Assembly: GCA_022508735.1 (NCBI GenBank)
Contig: JAFLUQ010000139.1
Coordinates: forward strand, 1 to 5,603
DNA length: 5,603 nt
Direction: 5' to 3'
DNA from: Oscillospiraceae bacterium
Lineage (GTDB): Bacteria > Bacillota > Clostridia > UMGS1883
Shown in pieces: positions 1 through 5,603 of the stretch (positions within the stretch are counted from its first letter, which is position 1; each line of letters opens with the position of its first letter). The notes beneath the pieces were generated by a model. It made no database searches. It saw only the letters and a program-made list of their open reading frames with translations, and had not been told where the DNA came from. The translations under genes and the position numbers were made by a program.

Positions 1-40
1 GTCTTAAACGGTAGTAGCATACATTTTAATGCCCGTCAAG

Positions 41-72
41 AAAAATGCCATGCGGCAAAAACCGCATGGCAT
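41..72 (-). terminator. Rho-independent terminator of the surface protein gene
   Basis: On the minus strand an 11-bp perfect stem, ATGCCATGCGG paired with CCGCATGGCAT, closes a 6-nt loop (TTTTTG), and the stem runs straight into a TTTTT tract. It begins about 120 nt after the stop codon at 195, in the right orientation to end the surface protein transcript. On the plus strand the stem is followed by AGGCTAAT, so it would not terminate well in that direction. Confidence 0.88.
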
Positions 73-95
73 AGGCTAATTTAACTGATTTGTTC

Positions 96-180
96 ATGAG
101 ACATAGAACCGTCCGAGACCACTGTCTCACTGTCCCCTGTCTCACATTTCATCGGGCACGGGAGAACTGTCCCCTCGTGT
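96..180. repeat. GTCTC/GTCCCC repeat cluster in the 3' untranslated region
   Basis: TGAGACA (97..103) is inverted relative to TGTCTCA at 123..129 and 138..144. ACTGTCCCCT occurs twice directly (129..138, 166..175), and GAACCGTCC (106..114) resembles GAACTGTCC (164..172). From memory, the combination of 'GGGGACAGTTCTC' and 'TGTCTCA' is common in intergenic repeats of Clostridia and other bacteria near REP-associated (IS200/IS605-like Y1) transposase genes. No transposase is present here, so this would be an isolated remnant or a mobilised non-autonomous copy. Confidence 0.5.
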
Positions 181-194
181 TGGACACCGTTGAC

Positions 195-3100
195 CTACCT
201 TGCCTCATGCCGACCGTTATTACGTTCAAGGATAATAACGAGCAGCAGCGCGGCGCCAACGAGCAGCGCGCAGCCGACAAAGCTGAAGTAACGGTTCGTG
301 CCGCCTGTTTCGGGCAGCTCGATGGGCCAGTTGAACTTAACCGTCGCCATGCCCACGCGGTCCTCAAGGTAGCTCCTTTTTCCCGGGTCGCCGCTTAGAT
401 CGTGGGTGCCGAGCTCAAAGCTCACCACGCCGTCGATCCCGCTTTCGTAGGCGAAATAATTGGGGTCGTCGGGGTGATCGAGGTCATAATAGGGGCTGTT
501 TTCGTCGTCCTTGATTGACGGATGGTATACGCTGTCTTTACTGTTCGCGGCGTCGGCATTATCGGTGAAATGGCCGCCGTTACGCTCATAATGCTCCCTG
601 GGCGAGTAAATCAGCGCAGCCAGAACATCGACCCATTTTTCCTTGTTGGCTTCCTCGTCGGGAGTAAGCGTGTAGGTGCCTATGGGCAGCAGGGTGGCCA
701 TACCGCTCTCCGGGTCGAAAATACGGGGGTCGGAGTAGAAGGTGAAGGAACCGTTTCTGTTGCACACCACCTTGGGGTACTTTTGGTTAGCCTCATCGTG
801 GTAGAGGATATCGCCGGGGCGCATTCCCTTCAGCTCCGCCTTATCGACAGTGATGGTCAGGTCGGGGAGCTCGGGTGACAAGGCCGCGGTACCCTCAGGG
901 TACTCGCGCGTCACATTAACTGTGTAGGTCAGGGTATTCTTTTCGCTGAAGAGGTAAGCTAAATTTTCCTCCATGAGTGTCATTTCGATGGCCAGCTCGC
1001 CCCGCACAATGCGGGTGTTGTATGTGCCGGACACGGTCGCGTCGTGCTGCGCGAGGCCAACCGCCTTTTTGGGAAAAGAGGCCTGTGTGCTTTGGGGGCC
1101 GTAGGCCGTCTCAGTGATCAGGTCGAAGTTTTCAGAGGTTCGCCTGGCCGGGTTTCTTTCGCACCACTCCACATACTCCCGATGGTCCGGGTCGGAGTAA
1201 ATATCAAGGCTGCTCACGGGAGTATCGGGGTCGGGGTAGGGCCAGTAGGTTACGGTGAGCTTATATTTCACGTCCCGCGTGTCGAGAGTGATGAACTCCT
1301 CGCCCCGCTTCGGGCCGAGGCCCGCGCCGTAGCCGCCCTCTTCGATGGGCTCTTCACTTACCGGGTCGACAAGCTCCCAAACATAGCGAATAACACCCAA
1401 TTCATCGCTTTGCTGGGCATTAAACAGGCCGGGCTGATTGGCCGGGATATCGGCAGTCGGCACGTTGGGCAGATAGTAATACGGAAGCTCAAAGCCGCCC
1501 CGGCTGTTTACCACTGCCCTTAAGAGGGCGTCAAGGCCGTTATATGCGGTTTGCCCCTGCCAGTCCGCATAGCGCTCCAGATATTCCACCCAGTAATAGA
1601 TGGCCTCAACATTTTCTTTGTTATAGCTTAAGAGCTCCTTTGCCAGCTTCGCCGGATCAATGGACTCTCCCAGATAGATGATCTGGCTGAGGCCCTCCAT
1701 GCCGGGCCCCTTCCCCACGTTTACCGTTGTGCGGGGGAAGCCCTTGGAGGGATAGCTGTCGCTGTTTTTATGCATGCCTACGGAGCCGGTTTTTCTGAAC
1801 ATGTCGCCCGTGGCGGAGGATTTTACATTATCATTTGGATAGTAGACCCAGTTCATGCCGCTCGCCTGACCGTTTGTGAGCACCTCATTGCCGCCGATGA
1901 AGTCGTCTTTGGCTTTGACGGTGATAATTGAGCGCCAGACCATCAGCGTGGTGGCGCCGACGGAGCTGGTGGGGATGGTTTGACCAACCCAATCGAGGTA
2001 ATACATATCATTGCCTTGATCGTAGCACAGGTAGGGCCATCCGTTCATAAGGTCGGTGTTATCGGTAATAGCGATGCGGTGCTCGTGGGCCGTTCCCACG
2101 GTGAAGATGCTGCCCTCGGCGGAGCCGTCGCCTATTACCACGCTGCCGCCCGAGTTCAGATGCCACACGCGGCCGCTTGCGTCCACCATATCAAAGCGGG
2201 GGTCTATGTAGTCGGTGACGGTGTAGCCCTGCAGATCGCCGACGATCTCATCGAGTATCTTTTCTGAGAAGATACTCGTCAGCGCGTCTGCGGCCTTGCC
2301 CGAGTCGGCCGTCTGCTCGGCCGTTGAATAGAAGTGGGGGTTTCCATCCTCGTCAAGAGATGAGAGCGACACCAGGAATTCCTTCGCAATCTCATAGTCA
2401 TCGCTACCCGGGACTACCGGGCCGCCGGCCAGCATAACGGTGAAGATGATGTAGCCATTGTCTTTCAGATCGTCAACAAGGTCCTTAGCTTCGTCCTTAT
2501 AGTCATTATTCCGGTCGGTATCCTTACCGTCGGTGAAAATGATCAGGTATTTTTTGCCGTTGTCATTGTAGGGGTCGCTGTCGTTAAGGAAGTCGTTTAT
2601 CTCAAGATATTCCCGGAAGGCCTGAATGCCCGTGCGGGTGCTGGTGTTACCGGTGAGGCCGTAGTTATACTGCAGGATAGCGTTACCGGAGGCATCCTTA
2701 TTCCTGGTGCTCGGCTCCGAGCCTGCGGCACTGCCATCGCCGCGGGTAAGCGACATGATTGCGGAGCTCTCGCCGGCGTTGGTGGTCCAGTCCAGCATAA
2801 CGAGCTCGCCGGGGGTGGCCTTGCCGTCACTGAAGCGCACGGCGGAGACCGCGCTGCCGGGGGATTTTTCGCTCAGATTGGTCACAAAGGAGCCCAGCGC
2901 CCTCTGCAGAGATTCGGTTTTTACATACCCGCTGTCTTCCAGCATATACACATAGGAGGCGAAAAGCCCCGTATCGTCGCTCATGCAGAAGAAGCAGCGA
3001 AGATAGCCCTCATCGTCCACATAGAAGCGGATGGGGCTGGACCTCTCGATATAGTAACTGTGGCCCGTACCGGAGCCCGTGGCAGTGTCGGCATTTTCGC

Positions 3101-5327
3101 CGGGCGCGTAGACCAAATCGGGAACGCTATGAGTCACCGGGAGGCTCATCAGCTGCTTGGCGGTGTAAAGCTCCGGGTTTGTGTAGTTGCTCCAGCTGCC
3201 GTGGGTGACGTAGTACCAGCCGGGGGACGTGCTGCCGTTTCGCACGTTGCCGATGATGTGCTGCTTATCAGCTGTGGTGGCGATGGGAGAGTCGTCGCCC
3301 GGGTCGCGGCCGTTGGTGCTGCCGTCCCAGTAGCCCAGGGGGGCGTATTCCAGAACGTCGCCACTGGGGTTATAGACATAGTAGGTGTAGCTGCTGACGC
3401 CCAAACGGGAGTTGTCTGTGAGGTGGGTGTCGAGGATGCTGTTCACCTCGGCGTCAGAGAGGATGATCTTATCCCAGTCGATGATTTTGCCGTCGATCTT
3501 GGTTCCGACCATCTTGTTCAGCGAGGCGACTTGGTCCTCACTAAGGTCGGAATTGTAGACATATATATCATCGATGTAGATTCCGGGGCCGGAGTATTGG
3601 TCAATAAAGGGGTTGAAATAGATATCTCTTTCGTTCAGAGTGAAGGTGGCAGTTGTGTTTTCGCAGAGAGCGCCGTTCTTGTACATCTGCAGGTTATAGA
3701 CTCTGTTCCCCTGATGCTTGAACACCATGGTAATATTTGAGGTGCCGCTAAAGGCGCTGTTATCATAAGAAACTCTGTTGCCGCCCTTGCTTATGGTATC
3801 TCTGCCATAGCCGGCCGTGAGGCGGCCCGGTACACTGCCAGACGGATTTCGCACCGCCCTGAAAATATTGTTCCATTCAGAGTCTCCGGAAGCAATATAG
3901 CTTGGCCCGACATACAAAAGCTCCGCAATGTCAAAGTCGCTTGAGCCGCCGGTGCCAACCGTGACTGTGAAGCTGACGGTAAAGCTGCTTATTGTGTCTA
4001 TCGACGCTACCTTAAGGGCATATTCCGCATAACCGGCGCCTGCCTGCCCAATATGGAAGCCTTTATCGTTTACGATATTATCTAAGTTTGCTCCAACCCT
4101 CGGCCCTGAACCAAAGGAAAGAGGCTGATTGCCGTTGATGGACTCATTATGTGTACCTCCGGTAGTAAGCTGCGAAACTAGCGAGGCAGCATCGCCGCCC
4201 TTTACGCCGTTCGCCAGGCTGCCGTTGTCAAAGGAATAGTAGGCGATGAGCTTCTCTTCTTTTGGGTAAGTCGGGGCGTCTTTAATGTGGCTGCCGTAGC
4301 CGCGCTCAATTTCGTTGCTGACCTGATTGACCGCGCCGTATTTGCTCGCCGCCACCGTGCCGTCGTTATCAACACTGACCCGCTTCAGCTCCTCGGAGGT
4401 GAAGGCCATGCTGCCCGAGGAGTCAAGCACCATGCCGACCTGGGAGGGGTAGCCCTCGTTATACCAGGCTTCGAGCTCCAGCTCAAAAACGCGCTCGTCG
4501 TCGGTCTCATAGGCGGTTTTGTCGGTATGCAGGCCCTCGTGGGTGCTGTAGACCTTGTGCCACTCAACGTGCTCCTCCGCGCCCGGTGGCAGCTGGCTCA
4601 GCTCCGTGCATACATACTCGGTGCCGTTGTCGGTATATTTGACTATTTCGCCCTTAAGATGGCCTTCCCAGTCCTCGGTGTAGACGAAGGCGTAGGCCGT
4701 GTCGACCTCCTTGTTGAGCTGCTCGCCGCTTTCGGCCGGGAACACTACGGTGTCGTTTGTTCCGGGCACGGCCTCGGCCGCGCGAACGTAGAACACATGG
4801 CCCTTAACAAGGTGGATATAGGGGTCATAGGTGATCATGATATCGTCGTCGTCATCGTCAACATAGGTGACCGCGCCGCGGCCCGCCGAGATCGAGAAGC
4901 CGGAGAACATCTCAACCAGATTGCCGTTTTTGTCTGTGGCAGGGTTGGCAAGCAGCGTGATGGAGCCATTCTTTCGGTCGAGCGCCGATATGTAGCCGGA
5001 GCTTTTGGCGAACTCGTCGGTTATTTCATCTAATTCGCCGCTTTCACGGTCGACCGCATAGAACTCATACCCGCCGCCCTGCGCCGGGGCTATATAGCCC
5101 TCGGCCACGACGAAGTAGCGGTCATTGCCCATCTCGAGCTCACCGCCCTGGTACTGAAGGCCGTCGACCTTTTTGGAATGCCAGTGGCGGATGATGAAGT
5201 GCATCCAGCTGTTCCTGTTCAGCGAGGCCGGCGCCGCGAAGGCTAATATTCCTCCAAGTATCGAAAGGGTCATGCACAGCGCAAGAAACCCCGCCGTCCA
5301 TCTTTGCCTTTTTGATGTTATTCTCAT
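195..5327 (-). CDS. Giant LPXTG-anchored surface protein with an interrupted VWA domain and a LamG-like insert (putative adhesin)
   Basis: This 1710-residue protein is probably exported, covalently attached to peptidoglycan by a sortase, and used for adhesion; the ligand is unknown. Domains in order: signal peptide (1 to about 31); unassigned N-terminal region (about 36-275, with six Asp at 157-162); first VWA strand with the DxSxS motif D302/S304/S306; LamG/concanavalin-like domain (about 359-606); unassigned aromatic-rich segment (about 607-800, CxxC at 778-781); remainder of the VWA fold (about 801-1025, MIDAS T895 and D933); adhesin-like beta region (about 1035-1170, DFIGGN at 1142-1147); further beta-rich regions with a helical stretch near 1221-1270; LPETG at 1671-1675, hydrophobic helix 1681-1700 and basic tail. 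The ATG at 5327 is chosen because an AAAGGAG lies 7 nt upstream and the signal peptide begins there. It has its own promoter and terminator, so it is probably monocistronic. The reading frame is intact. Overall class is confident; the adhesin role is inferred. Confidence 0.93.
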   Translation of the reverse strand: MRITSKRQRWTAGFLALCMTLSILGGILAFAAPASLNRNSWMHFIIRHWHSKKVDGLQYQGGELEMGNDRYFVVAEGYIAPAQGGGYEFYAVDRESGELDEITDEFAKSSGYISALDRKNGSITLLANPATDKNGNLVEMFSGFSISAGRGAVTYVDDDDDDIMITYDPYIHLVKGHVFYVRAAEAVPGTNDTVVFPAESGEQLNKEVDTAYAFVYTEDWEGHLKGEIVKYTDNGTEYVCTELSQLPPGAEEHVEWHKVYSTHEGLHTDKTAYETDDERVFELELEAWYNEGYPSQVGMVLDSSGSMAFTSEELKRVSVDNDGTVAASKYGAVNQVSNEIERGYGSHIKDAPTYPKEEKLIAYYSFDNGSLANGVKGGDAASLVSQLTTGGTHNESINGNQPLSFGSGPRVGANLDNIVNDKGFHIGQAGAGYAEYALKVASIDTISSFTVSFTVTVGTGGSSDFDIAELLYVGPSYIASGDSEWNNIFRAVRNPSGSVPGRLTAGYGRDTISKGGNRVSYDNSAFSGTSNITMVFKHQGNRVYNLQMYKNGALCENTTATFTLNERDIYFNPFIDQYSGPGIYIDDIYVYNSDLSEDQVASLNKMVGTKIDGKIIDWDKIILSDAEVNSILDTHLTDNSRLGVSSYTYYVYNPSGDVLEYAPLGYWDGSTNGRDPGDDSPIATTADKQHIIGNVRNGSTSPGWYYVTHGSWSNYTNPELYTAKQLMSLPVTHSVPDLVYAPGENADTATGSGTGHSYYIERSSPIRFYVDDEGYLRCFFCMSDDTGLFASYVYMLEDSGYVKTESLQRALGSFVTNLSEKSPGSAVSAVRFSDGKATPGELVMLDWTTNAGESSAIMSLTRGDGSAAGSEPSTRNKDASGNAILQYNYGLTGNTSTRTGIQAFREYLEINDFLNDSDPYNDNGKKYLIIFTDGKDTDRNNDYKDEAKDLVDDLKDNGYIIFTVMLAGGPVVPGSDDYEIAKEFLVSLSSLDEDGNPHFYSTAEQTADSGKAADALTSIFSEKILDEIVGDLQGYTVTDYIDPRFDMVDASGRVWHLNSGGSVVIGDGSAEGSIFTVGTAHEHRIAITDNTDLMNGWPYLCYDQGNDMYYLDWVGQTIPTSSVGATTLMVWRSIITVKAKDDFIGGNEVLTNGQASGMNWVYYPNDNVKSSATGDMFRKTGSVGMHKNSDSYPSKGFPRTTVNVGKGPGMEGLSQIIYLGESIDPAKLAKELLSYNKENVEAIYYWVEYLERYADWQGQTAYNGLDALLRAVVNSRGGFELPYYYLPNVPTADIPANQPGLFNAQQSDELGVIRYVWELVDPVSEEPIEEGGYGAGLGPKRGEEFITLDTRDVKYKLTVTYWPYPDPDTPVSSLDIYSDPDHREYVEWCERNPARRTSENFDLITETAYGPQSTQASFPKKAVGLAQHDATVSGTYNTRIVRGELAIEMTLMEENLAYLFSEKNTLTYTVNVTREYPEGTAALSPELPDLTITVDKAELKGMRPGDILYHDEANQKYPKVVCNRNGSFTFYSDPRIFDPESGMATLLPIGTYTLTPDEEANKEKWVDVLAALIYSPREHYERNGGHFTDNADAANSKDSVYHPSIKDDENSPYYDLDHPDDPNYFAYESGIDGVVSFELGTHDLSGDPGKRSYLEDRVGMATVKFNWPIELPETGGTNRYFSFVGCALLVGAALLLVIILERNNGRHEAR
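303..317 (-). other. LPETG sortase cell-wall sorting signal
   Basis: Residues 1671-1675 read LPETG and are followed by a hydrophobic helix (about 1681-1700) and a short basic tail (ERNNGRHEAR), ending at the stop codon. This tripartite signal is the classic substrate of class A-type sortases, which cut between Thr and Gly and link the protein to peptidoglycan. A pilin-type sortase could use it too. No sortase gene lies in the window. Confidence 0.95.
2253..2930 (-). other. VWA domain, second part: helix 1 onward with MIDAS Thr and Asp
   Basis: Residues about 800-1025 contain KTESLQRALGSFV (803-815), matching VWA helix 1; a following strand (SAVSAVRFSD); TSTRTGIQAF with T895, which aligns with the MIDAS threonine in the THTATGI motif of integrin alpha-M; and KYLIIFTDGKD with D933, the third MIDAS element. 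The T895-D933 spacing of 38 is close to the 33 of that integrin domain. With D302/S304/S306 this completes a MIDAS, so divalent metal and ligand binding are likely intact. An RGD tripeptide occurs at 862-864, significance unknown. Confidence 0.85.
3510..4253 (-). other. LamG / concanavalin A-like jelly-roll domain inserted in the VWA domain
   Basis: Residues about 359-606 begin with KLIAYYSFDNGS, the typical first strand of LamG-type domains in which 'yysFDg' precedes a disordered loop. They end with IDDIYVYNSDLSEDQVASL, the characteristic closing strand and helix of LamG_3-like modules. Between them are alternating strands (for example a TVSFTVTV-like run and VYNLQMYKNG), consistent with a beta-sandwich. 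Such modules usually bind carbohydrate or protein ligands. By hand count, positions 3541..4200 have 330 G/C in 660 bases (50%), against 60% for 4441..4740 and 62% for 3181..3420. The ligand cannot be read from the sequence. Confidence 0.8.
4407..4442 (-). other. VWA domain, first part: beta-1 strand and DxSxS metal-binding motif
   Basis: Residues 296-307 are a hydrophobic strand followed by D302-S303-S304-G305-S306-M307, the canonical DxSxS half of a metal ion-dependent adhesion site. A strand pair just before it, around residues 275-290, resembles the lead-in seen in other Firmicute VWA adhesins. The helix that normally follows this motif directly is not found here; a plausible one appears only near residue 803. 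Confidence 0.88.
5235..5327 (-). other. Signal peptide of the surface protein
   Basis: Residues 1-31 show a basic n-region (R2, K6, R7, R9), a hydrophobic core from about residue 12 to 30, and a small-residue cleavage region. Signal peptidase I could cut after A29-F30-A31, or three residues later after A32-P33-A34. The C18 in the core is not in a lipobox context, so a lipoprotein is unlikely. This fits Sec export to a Gram-positive cell surface. Confidence 0.85.
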
Positions 5328-5334
5328 ATTGCTG

Positions 5335-5341
5335 CTCCTTT
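5335..5341 (-). promoter_or_regulatory. Ribosome binding site of the surface protein gene
   Basis: AAAGGAG on the minus strand lies 7 nt upstream of the ATG at 5327, an ideal Shine-Dalgarno spacing for Bacillota. It decides the start codon: the only other nearby upstream ATG, at 5349, is in a different frame and has no such site. Confidence 0.9.
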
Positions 5342-5384
5342 TTAAGCATCCGTTGTAGATTTCAATCTATACCATAACATTGTA

Positions 5385-5408
5385 TATTATATCATTATAT
5401 CATTATAT
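5385..5408 (-). repeat. Three 8-bp tandem repeats carrying the -10 hexamer
   Basis: On the minus strand the sequence reads ATATAATG, ATATAATG, ATATAATA in tandem. Each unit contains a TATAAT. Only the middle one is correctly spaced (16 bp) from TTGACA; the others give 8 and 24 bp. Such a short tract could expand or contract by slippage. Confidence 0.75.
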
Positions 5409-5421
5409 TTTTATTTGTCAA
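5394..5421 (-). promoter_or_regulatory. SigA-type promoter of the surface protein gene
   Basis: On the minus strand a perfect TTGACA (5416..5421) and a perfect TATAAT (5394..5399) are separated by 16 bp, within very AT-rich DNA. Transcription would begin near 5387, giving a leader of about 60 nt. The -35 hexamer lies in the centre of a 20-bp inverted repeat, and the -10 hexamer is one of three at 8-bp spacing. The 16-bp spacer is one shorter than optimal. Confidence 0.8.
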
Positions 5422-5442
5422 TATAAAAATATAATGATATAA
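5395..5442. repeat. Perfect 20-bp inverted repeat spanning the promoter
   Basis: The arms 5395..5414 and 5423..5442 are exact reverse complements, separated by the 8-bp centre TTGTCAAT, which holds most of the -35 hexamer of the leftward promoter. The left arm overlaps the -10 hexamer. The repeat is almost pure A/T. It lies upstream of the expected transcription start, so it is more likely a DNA-level operator or cruciform than an RNA hairpin. Chance symmetry in AT-rich DNA is possible, but 20 perfect pairs is long. Confidence 0.75.
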
Positions 5443-5468
5443 ATCACATTTATTTAGCAGGAAACAGC

Positions 5469-5501
5469 AAGAGCAAGCCTGCCGGACGCAAGCTTGCTCT
5501 T
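5469..5501. terminator. Intergenic hairpin, possible weak terminator
   Basis: AAGAGCAAGC (5469..5478) and GCTTGCTCTT (5492..5501) form a perfect 10-bp stem with a 13-nt loop. Neither side has a convincing T tract: the plus strand continues ATTGGTG and the minus strand GCTGTTTCC. It sits between two divergently pointing promoters, where no terminator is needed for either known transcript. It may end a leftward gene lying beyond the window, end a short RNA, or be an unrelated repeat. Confidence 0.4.
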
Positions 5502-5573
5502 ATTGGTGTGCCATATTTTGTTTCAGACAGCCCGTTTATCGGCAAAAATATCTTGAAAAATACTTTAGTTCTA

Positions 5574-5602
5574 TTGATTTTGTTCCTATAATGTGGTATA
5601 AT
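5574..5602 (+). promoter_or_regulatory. Rightward extended -10 promoter at the window edge
   Basis: TTGATT (5574..5579) is followed after 17 bp by TATAAT (5597..5602). The -10 is preceded by TGG, giving the TGnTATAAT extended form. A second TATAAT at 5587..5592 has only a poor -35 (TTTAGT) upstream. Transcription would start just outside the window, so a gene pointing away from the surface protein gene is expected to the right. Confidence 0.6.
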
Positions 5603-5603
5603 A

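Noticed and set aside
90..398. Open frame of 102 codons on the plus strand over the 3' end of the gene
   Set aside because: Its first part translates the non-coding repeat cluster and its second part is antisense to the sorting-signal region, so there is no sign of a real protein.
2736..2744. RGD tripeptide (residues 862-864) as an integrin-binding motif
   Set aside because: RGD is short enough to occur by chance in 1710 residues, and nothing around it supports an integrin-recognition loop. It is noted only within the VWA entry.
3060..3740. Open frame of 226 codons on the plus strand
   Set aside because: It is antisense to the insert region of the surface gene, has low-complexity Val/Gly/Asp composition and no start signal. 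It is also a shadow.
4287..5033. Open frame of 248 codons on the plus strand
   Set aside because: It lies wholly antisense to the long surface-protein gene and overlaps its N-terminal coding region. It has no ribosome binding site that I can see, and its translation is Val/Ala/Gly-rich with no recognisable family, as expected for the shadow of a GC-rich coding strand.
5140..5349. Alternative upstream ATG at 5349 on the minus strand
   Set aside because: It opens a different frame of only 69 codons, lacks a properly placed ribosome binding site, and gives no signal peptide or family resemblance. The ATG at 5327 has both AAAGGAG and a signal peptide.
1..5603. CRISPR arrays, tRNA/rRNA genes, insertion sequences with transposase, toxin-antitoxin or defence genes
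   Set aside because: I found no regularly spaced repeats, cloverleaf-like or rRNA sequence, and no coding frame other than the surface protein that resembles a real gene on either strand.

Overview
The window is occupied almost entirely by one very large gene on the minus strand, with its own promoter side on the right and a terminator on the left. The gene (195..5327) encodes a 1710-residue exported protein that is probably anchored to the cell wall. It has an N-terminal signal peptide, a von Willebrand factor A (VWA) domain with a complete metal-binding (MIDAS) residue set, adhesin-like beta-rich regions, and a C-terminal LPETG sortase signal followed by a membrane helix and a basic tail. 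This architecture, the strong AAAGGAG ribosome binding site and the TTGACA/TATAAT promoter point to a Gram-positive Bacillota. The base composition (about 60% GC in hand-counted coding stretches, with very AT-rich control regions) and the family resemblance suggest a Clostridia/Oscillospiraceae-type, gut-like organism. That taxonomic call is an inference.

Layout from left to right: 1..40 holds nothing I recognise. A rho-independent terminator for the minus-strand gene lies at 41..72. The 3' untranslated stretch 73..194 contains repeated GTCTC and GTCCCC motifs resembling intergenic repeats found near REP-associated Y1 transposases. The giant CDS follows at 195..5327. Upstream of it are the ribosome binding site, a leader of about 60 nt, and a promoter embedded in a perfect 20-bp inverted repeat and in 8-bp tandem repeats. 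The right end (5443..5603) has a hairpin of unclear role and a good rightward extended -10 promoter whose transcript starts outside the window.

The most notable feature is the layout of the VWA domain. Its first metal-binding motif (DxSxS, residues 302-306) is separated from the rest of the fold (helix from about 803, MIDAS Thr 895, MIDAS Asp 933) by nearly 500 residues. That insert contains a complete LamG/concanavalin-like jelly-roll domain (about 359-606) followed by an aromatic-rich segment (about 607-800) I cannot assign. The DNA of the LamG part is clearly less GC-rich (50%) than the coding DNA on both sides (60-62%), which suggests a domain transplanted into a pre-existing VWA adhesin. 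No sortase, pilin or other partner gene is in the window, so the protein appears to be encoded alone here.
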